From contig DBCO01000005.1 of the NCBI GenBank assembly GCA_002293145.1, positions 124,001-188,000 of the forward strand: 64,000 nucleotides of DNA. Reading direction: 5' to 3'. Position 1 is the stretch's first letter. Each line of letters opens with the position of its first letter. Under the pieces are notes generated by a model. That model saw only the letters and a list, made by a program, of their open reading frames with translations, was not told the DNA's origin and did not search any database. The DNA comes from Akkermansiaceae bacterium UBA956 (GTDB lineage Bacteria; Verrucomicrobiota; Verrucomicrobiia; Verrucomicrobiales; Akkermansiaceae). Position numbers and translations under genes: made by a program. Shown piece by piece: positions 61,327 to 64,000 of the stretch.

Positions 61327-61914
61327 TCAAAGCGCTCGGCTCCAAAAAACCAGCTCATTCTCTACCTCGCTACCTTGATCCACCTGCTCCCACGCCAACT
61401 GCGCGCACAAGCCATTTGGCTCGTAGCCACGCTTTTTCCAGAAAACATCGTGTGATCGATAGCCAAAAGGCCTGAGAGGATGATCCTCTGACCGGATCAC
61501 CGAACAAAACGTCACCAGCGCCGCCCCACACTCCCTCGCTTGTTTTTCTCGCTCGTCAAAAAACGCATGTCCGATGCCGCAGCCACGATGCTTAGGCAAC
61601 AACACCGATTCTCCCAAATAAAAAATCTTACTCAGATCATCGCCGCGTTGCAGATAGGAATGCTGAAATGCCTCATCGGCGTCCAGCATGGGCAATCCCG
61701 TCGAGACACCTACGACATCTGCGCCATCCAGCGCTAGCACAAAAATACTCTTGTCACAAGCAGCGTAGCTTTGCAGATACTCTTTCTCATACTCCAGCGA
61801 ACCCGCATACAAATACGGATAATCACGAAAAACCTCGATGCGCAGCCGGGCAACGTCATCGAGGTATAAAAGAATTTTCCTGCCACTCACGGCGACGATG
61901 GTCACATCAGGCAT
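61327..61914 (-). CDS. GNAT-family N-acetyltransferase
   Basis: A 195-residue acetyl-CoA-dependent acyltransferase. The beta4 strand FYLGESVLLPKHRGCGIG contains the acetyl-CoA pyrophosphate-binding pattern RGCGIGHAFF, and the following helix and strand ALVTFCSV are typical. The N-terminal ARLRIEVFRDYPYLY resembles acetyltransferases that modify small metabolites. The substrate is unknown. The ATG at 61914 (MPDVTIVAVSG) is 19 bp after the bamA stop, so the gene may be cotranscribed with bamA; the longer frame overlaps bamA. Confidence 0.85.
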   Translation of the reverse strand: MPDVTIVAVSGRKILLYLDDVARLRIEVFRDYPYLYAGSLEYEKEYLQSYAACDKSIFVLALDGADVVGVSTGLPMLDADEAFQHSYLQRGDDLSKIFYLGESVLLPKHRGCGIGHAFFDEREKQARECGAALVTFCSVIRSEDHPLRPFGYRSHDVFWKKRGYEPNGLCAQLAWEQVDQGSEVENELVFWSRAL

Positions 61915-61933
61915 CGCGGCAGCAGGTCGTTGC

Positions 61934-64000
61934 TTAGAATTTGTAATCGAGGTAGAAGTTGAACTGGCCACCTTGATCAGCCTCTTCATCGGGAGAAGCG
62001 ATCGGCACAGCGTAGTCAAATGCCAGCGGACCGAAGGGCAAGTTCAAGCGCAGACCCACACCTGCATCGCTATAGATGTCGGAAGGATTGAAATCAAACG
62101 AATCGGCATTCACAAAACCCGCATCATAGAAGACAGCACCACGCACTTGCTCAAAGAGTGGCACGGTGTATTCCAAGGAGAGCCAGCCCATGCTGTTGCC
62201 GCCGATGACTTCTTTCGAGGCTGCATCACGTGGACCGACATCGCGGAATTCAAAGCCGCGCAGTGTCCGAGCACCACCGAGGAACTGGCGATCAAAGATC
62301 GGCACATCGTCATCGTTGGTGTTATCCACCATGCCAATTTCACCGTTCACGGAGAAAATGGTATCCCAAGCAAGGTTCCAGTATTTCTGGCCCGATGCCG
62401 AGAAAGTAACCGTGTTCACATCACCGCCGAGGCCCGCGTAGTTCACACCTAGATCTACCTTGTGACCTTCACGCGGTGTCTGGTTGCTATCGCGGCTATC
62501 ATATACGTAGTTCAGGCCGAAAGAACTGCGTAGGTATTCCTCATCGAGATCAGCGAAGTAATCGTCTGCTGTTGCCAATAAACCATCATCATCCGCATCG
62601 ATCTCGATGCGCTCAAAGCGGTATTCACCCTTGATGTATGCCCTCTCGCCCAAGGGCTTGCGCAGGAATACAGCGGCACCCATATTGAGTTGATCGTAGT
62701 AATCGCTGAAATACAGAGCATTGCGATAGAACAACTCACCGCCGAGCGAGAGTTGGCGATCCATGAACCATGGCTCCACTAAGGACATGCTGAAGTCGCG
62801 TCGCTCCTGACCAGCTCGCACACTTGCGGTGAAACGCTGACCGCCACCCGTGAAGCGCCATGGATTGAATAGATCGAAGTTGGTCTGCTCAACGGTTACA
62901 TAGCCGACGAGGTTATCGATCGAGCTAAAGCCCACACCGAAGCTCAGCGAGCCGGTCTTTTTCTCATCAACCAAAATGTTCAGGTCACGGTAGCCACCAC
63001 CACCGGGCGAGGCACTGACTTGTGCATCGTTGTAATAGTTCAGGTTTTTCAGACGAGTACGCGTAGTATCTACGTCCACCGAGTTGAACCAATCACCTGG
63101 CTTAAGAGGCACTTCACGGCGAATAACCTTATCTTTGGACTTGGTGTTGCCGGATATATTTACGCGACCAACACGATAGCGACTGCCCTCGGTGATGCGG
63201 TAGGTGATCTGCACCGTATCACCCGAGGCATTATCGAGATCAGGTATTACGTTAGCATCGGCATATCCACGAGATCCATAGTAGCTGCGGATCATCTCGA
63301 TGTCGGCACGCATTTTCTTGGCGGAATAAGCATCACCGCCGACGAGAGTCAAGGCTGGATAAAGTTCCTCGGGTTGGAAAACGCTCATCTTGCCGAAACC
63401 GACGCCGTTCACCGTGTAGCGAGCTCCTTCGTTGATTGGCACGATCAAATCCATCTTACCATCGCCCGTGGGAATGCGCTGAATGCCAGAGCTTGATACG
63501 CGCAGGAAGCCTTTATTGCGATAGTAATCGAGAATTTCTTCCATGTCTTCATCGAGTTGATTGCCCTCAACGCGGCCCGACTTGGTAATGATCGAGAAAA
63601 TGCCCTTTTCCTTGGTCTTCATGACCTTTTCAAGGTCCTTCGAGGTGATGTTGGCATTGCCCTCGAAGCGAATGTTCCGGACTTCGTTTTTCATGCCCTC
63701 ATCGATGAGGAAAATCAACGAAGCACCGCCATCGCCCGGTTGCATACGATGCGTAACCGATACATCAGGATAGCCGTAGCCTTGGTAGTAGGCCTCGATG
63801 TTGCGGCGTGCATTGAGAATTTCCTCATCACTTAAAGGACCACCGGCCTTGAGCTTCGATTCTGAGGCGAGCTTTTTGTCGCTGAAAATCGAATTACCGA
63901 CGAAGCCGACGCCGGTCATGGCAGGGCGAGTCGCTACTTCGGCGATCAACTTAACGCCATCGCCCTCAGGCTCCGCAAGCCAACGCACATCGTCCACTTT
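61934..64000 (-). CDS. bamA: Outer-membrane protein assembly factor BamA, 5' part missing
   Basis: The C-terminal 688 residues are visible; the gene continues past the right edge. POTRA domains come first (ISVTHRMQPGD type strands, VRNIRFEGNANITSKDLEKV, YTVNGVGFGKMSVF, YRVGRVNISGNTKSKDKVI), and the 16-strand barrel follows with the diagnostic FLGGARTLRGFEFRDVGPRD and the closing FNFYLDYKF. BamA inserts beta-barrel proteins into the outer membrane. The several POTRA units and barrel length fit the family. Confirms a Gram-negative envelope; a GNAT gene lies directly downstream. Confidence 0.95.
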   Translation of the reverse strand, partial: KVDDVRWLAEPEGDGVKLIAEVATRPAMTGVGFVGNSIFSDKKLASESKLKAGGPLSDEEILNARRNIEAYYQGYGYPDVSVTHRMQPGDGGASLIFLIDEGMKNEVRNIRFEGNANITSKDLEKVMKTKEKGIFSIITKSGRVEGNQLDEDMEEILDYYRNKGFLRVSSSGIQRIPTGDGKMDLIVPINEGARYTVNGVGFGKMSVFQPEELYPALTLVGGDAYSAKKMRADIEMIRSYYGSRGYADANVIPDLDNASGDTVQITYRITEGSRYRVGRVNISGNTKSKDKVIRREVPLKPGDWFNSVDVDTTRTRLKNLNYYNDAQVSASPGGGGYRDLNILVDEKKTGSLSFGVGFSSIDNLVGYVTVEQTNFDLFNPWRFTGGGQRFTASVRAGQERRDFSMSLVEPWFMDRQLSLGGELFYRNALYFSDYYDQLNMGAAVFLRKPLGERAYIKGEYRFERIEIDADDDGLLATADDYFADLDEEYLRSSFGLNYVYDSRDSNQTPREGHKVDLGVNYAGLGGDVNTVTFSASGQKYWNLAWDTIFSVNGEIGMVDNTNDDDVPIFDRQFLGGARTLRGFEFRDVGPRDAASKEVIGGNSMGWLSLEYTVPLFEQVRGAVFYDAGFVNADSFDFNPSDIYSDAGVGLRLNLPFGPLAFDYAVPIASPDEEADQGGQFNFYLDYKF

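Noticed and set aside
1..64000. Apparent frequency of the word GTTAG/CTAAC
   Set aside because: By a rough count it occurs no more often than expected for a five-base word on both strands.

Overview
The window reads as a chromosomal segment of a Gram-negative member of the Planctomycetota-Verrucomicrobiota group, most likely a verrucomicrobium. The pointers are a PEP-CTERM-type sorting tail, a protein resembling the exosortase-associated family TIGR04073, a DUF1080 protein, a gluconate-2-dehydrogenase-3/GMC pair, giant secreted LTD/CotH and Ig/cadherin-like proteins, an SHD1-like domain, sigma remnants with the C-terminal signature common in these phyla, and BamA. No tRNA, rRNA, IS element, integrase or CRISPR array was recognised. 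The lineage is an inference from gene families; no marker phylogeny could be run.

Layout. 0-7.6 kb holds housekeeping genes: a CobW-type GTPase (cut by the left edge), prfC, asnS, dnaG and a DadA-like oxidoreductase. 8.2-12 kb holds a DUF1080 lipoprotein and a periplasmic GMC oxidoreductase pair. 12.1-16.8 kb is a compact four-gene operon: a PEP-CTERM-type surface protein, a TonB-dependent siderophore-type receptor translationally coupled to it, a secreted paralogue of the first protein, and a Tat-exported isonitrile-hydratase-like DJ-1/PfpI enzyme. This is the best candidate in the window for an undescribed system (surface ligand capture, outer-membrane uptake and periplasmic processing).

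16.9-24.7 kb holds an M20 dipeptidase, a candidate small RNA with its own promoter and terminator, a secreted protein, a beta-lactamase-fold hydrolase, an ECF sigma/anti-sigma/PDZ operon and a divergent orphan RND adaptor. 24.7-27.4 kb has an intact beta-helix glycosidase beside a wrecked sialate O-acetylesterase. 27.5-41.1 kb has a type IIA topoisomerase B subunit, folK, secreted proteins, a 1490-residue LTD/CotH protein, a membrane Ser/Thr kinase with periplasmic repeats, and sufT. 41.5-48.6 kb has a lone ketosynthase, a YHYH/EF-hand protein, argG, and an OMP-response regulator-histidine kinase cluster.

45.6-52.9 kb contains much debris: two sigma-factor remnants, a cytochrome c-like C-terminus, a 60-bp fragment of a second sufD, and a broken sugar-isomerase gene, among two intact repeat proteins. 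52.9-57.1 kb is an iron-sulfur assembly operon fur-sufC-sufB-sufD with a Fur-like operator. 57.1-64 kb has a membrane protein, a 1094-residue adhesin-like protein, a GNAT acetyltransferase and bamA, which runs off the right edge.

Protein functions rest on motif recognition by eye. Coordinates of alternative starts were counted from the sequence.
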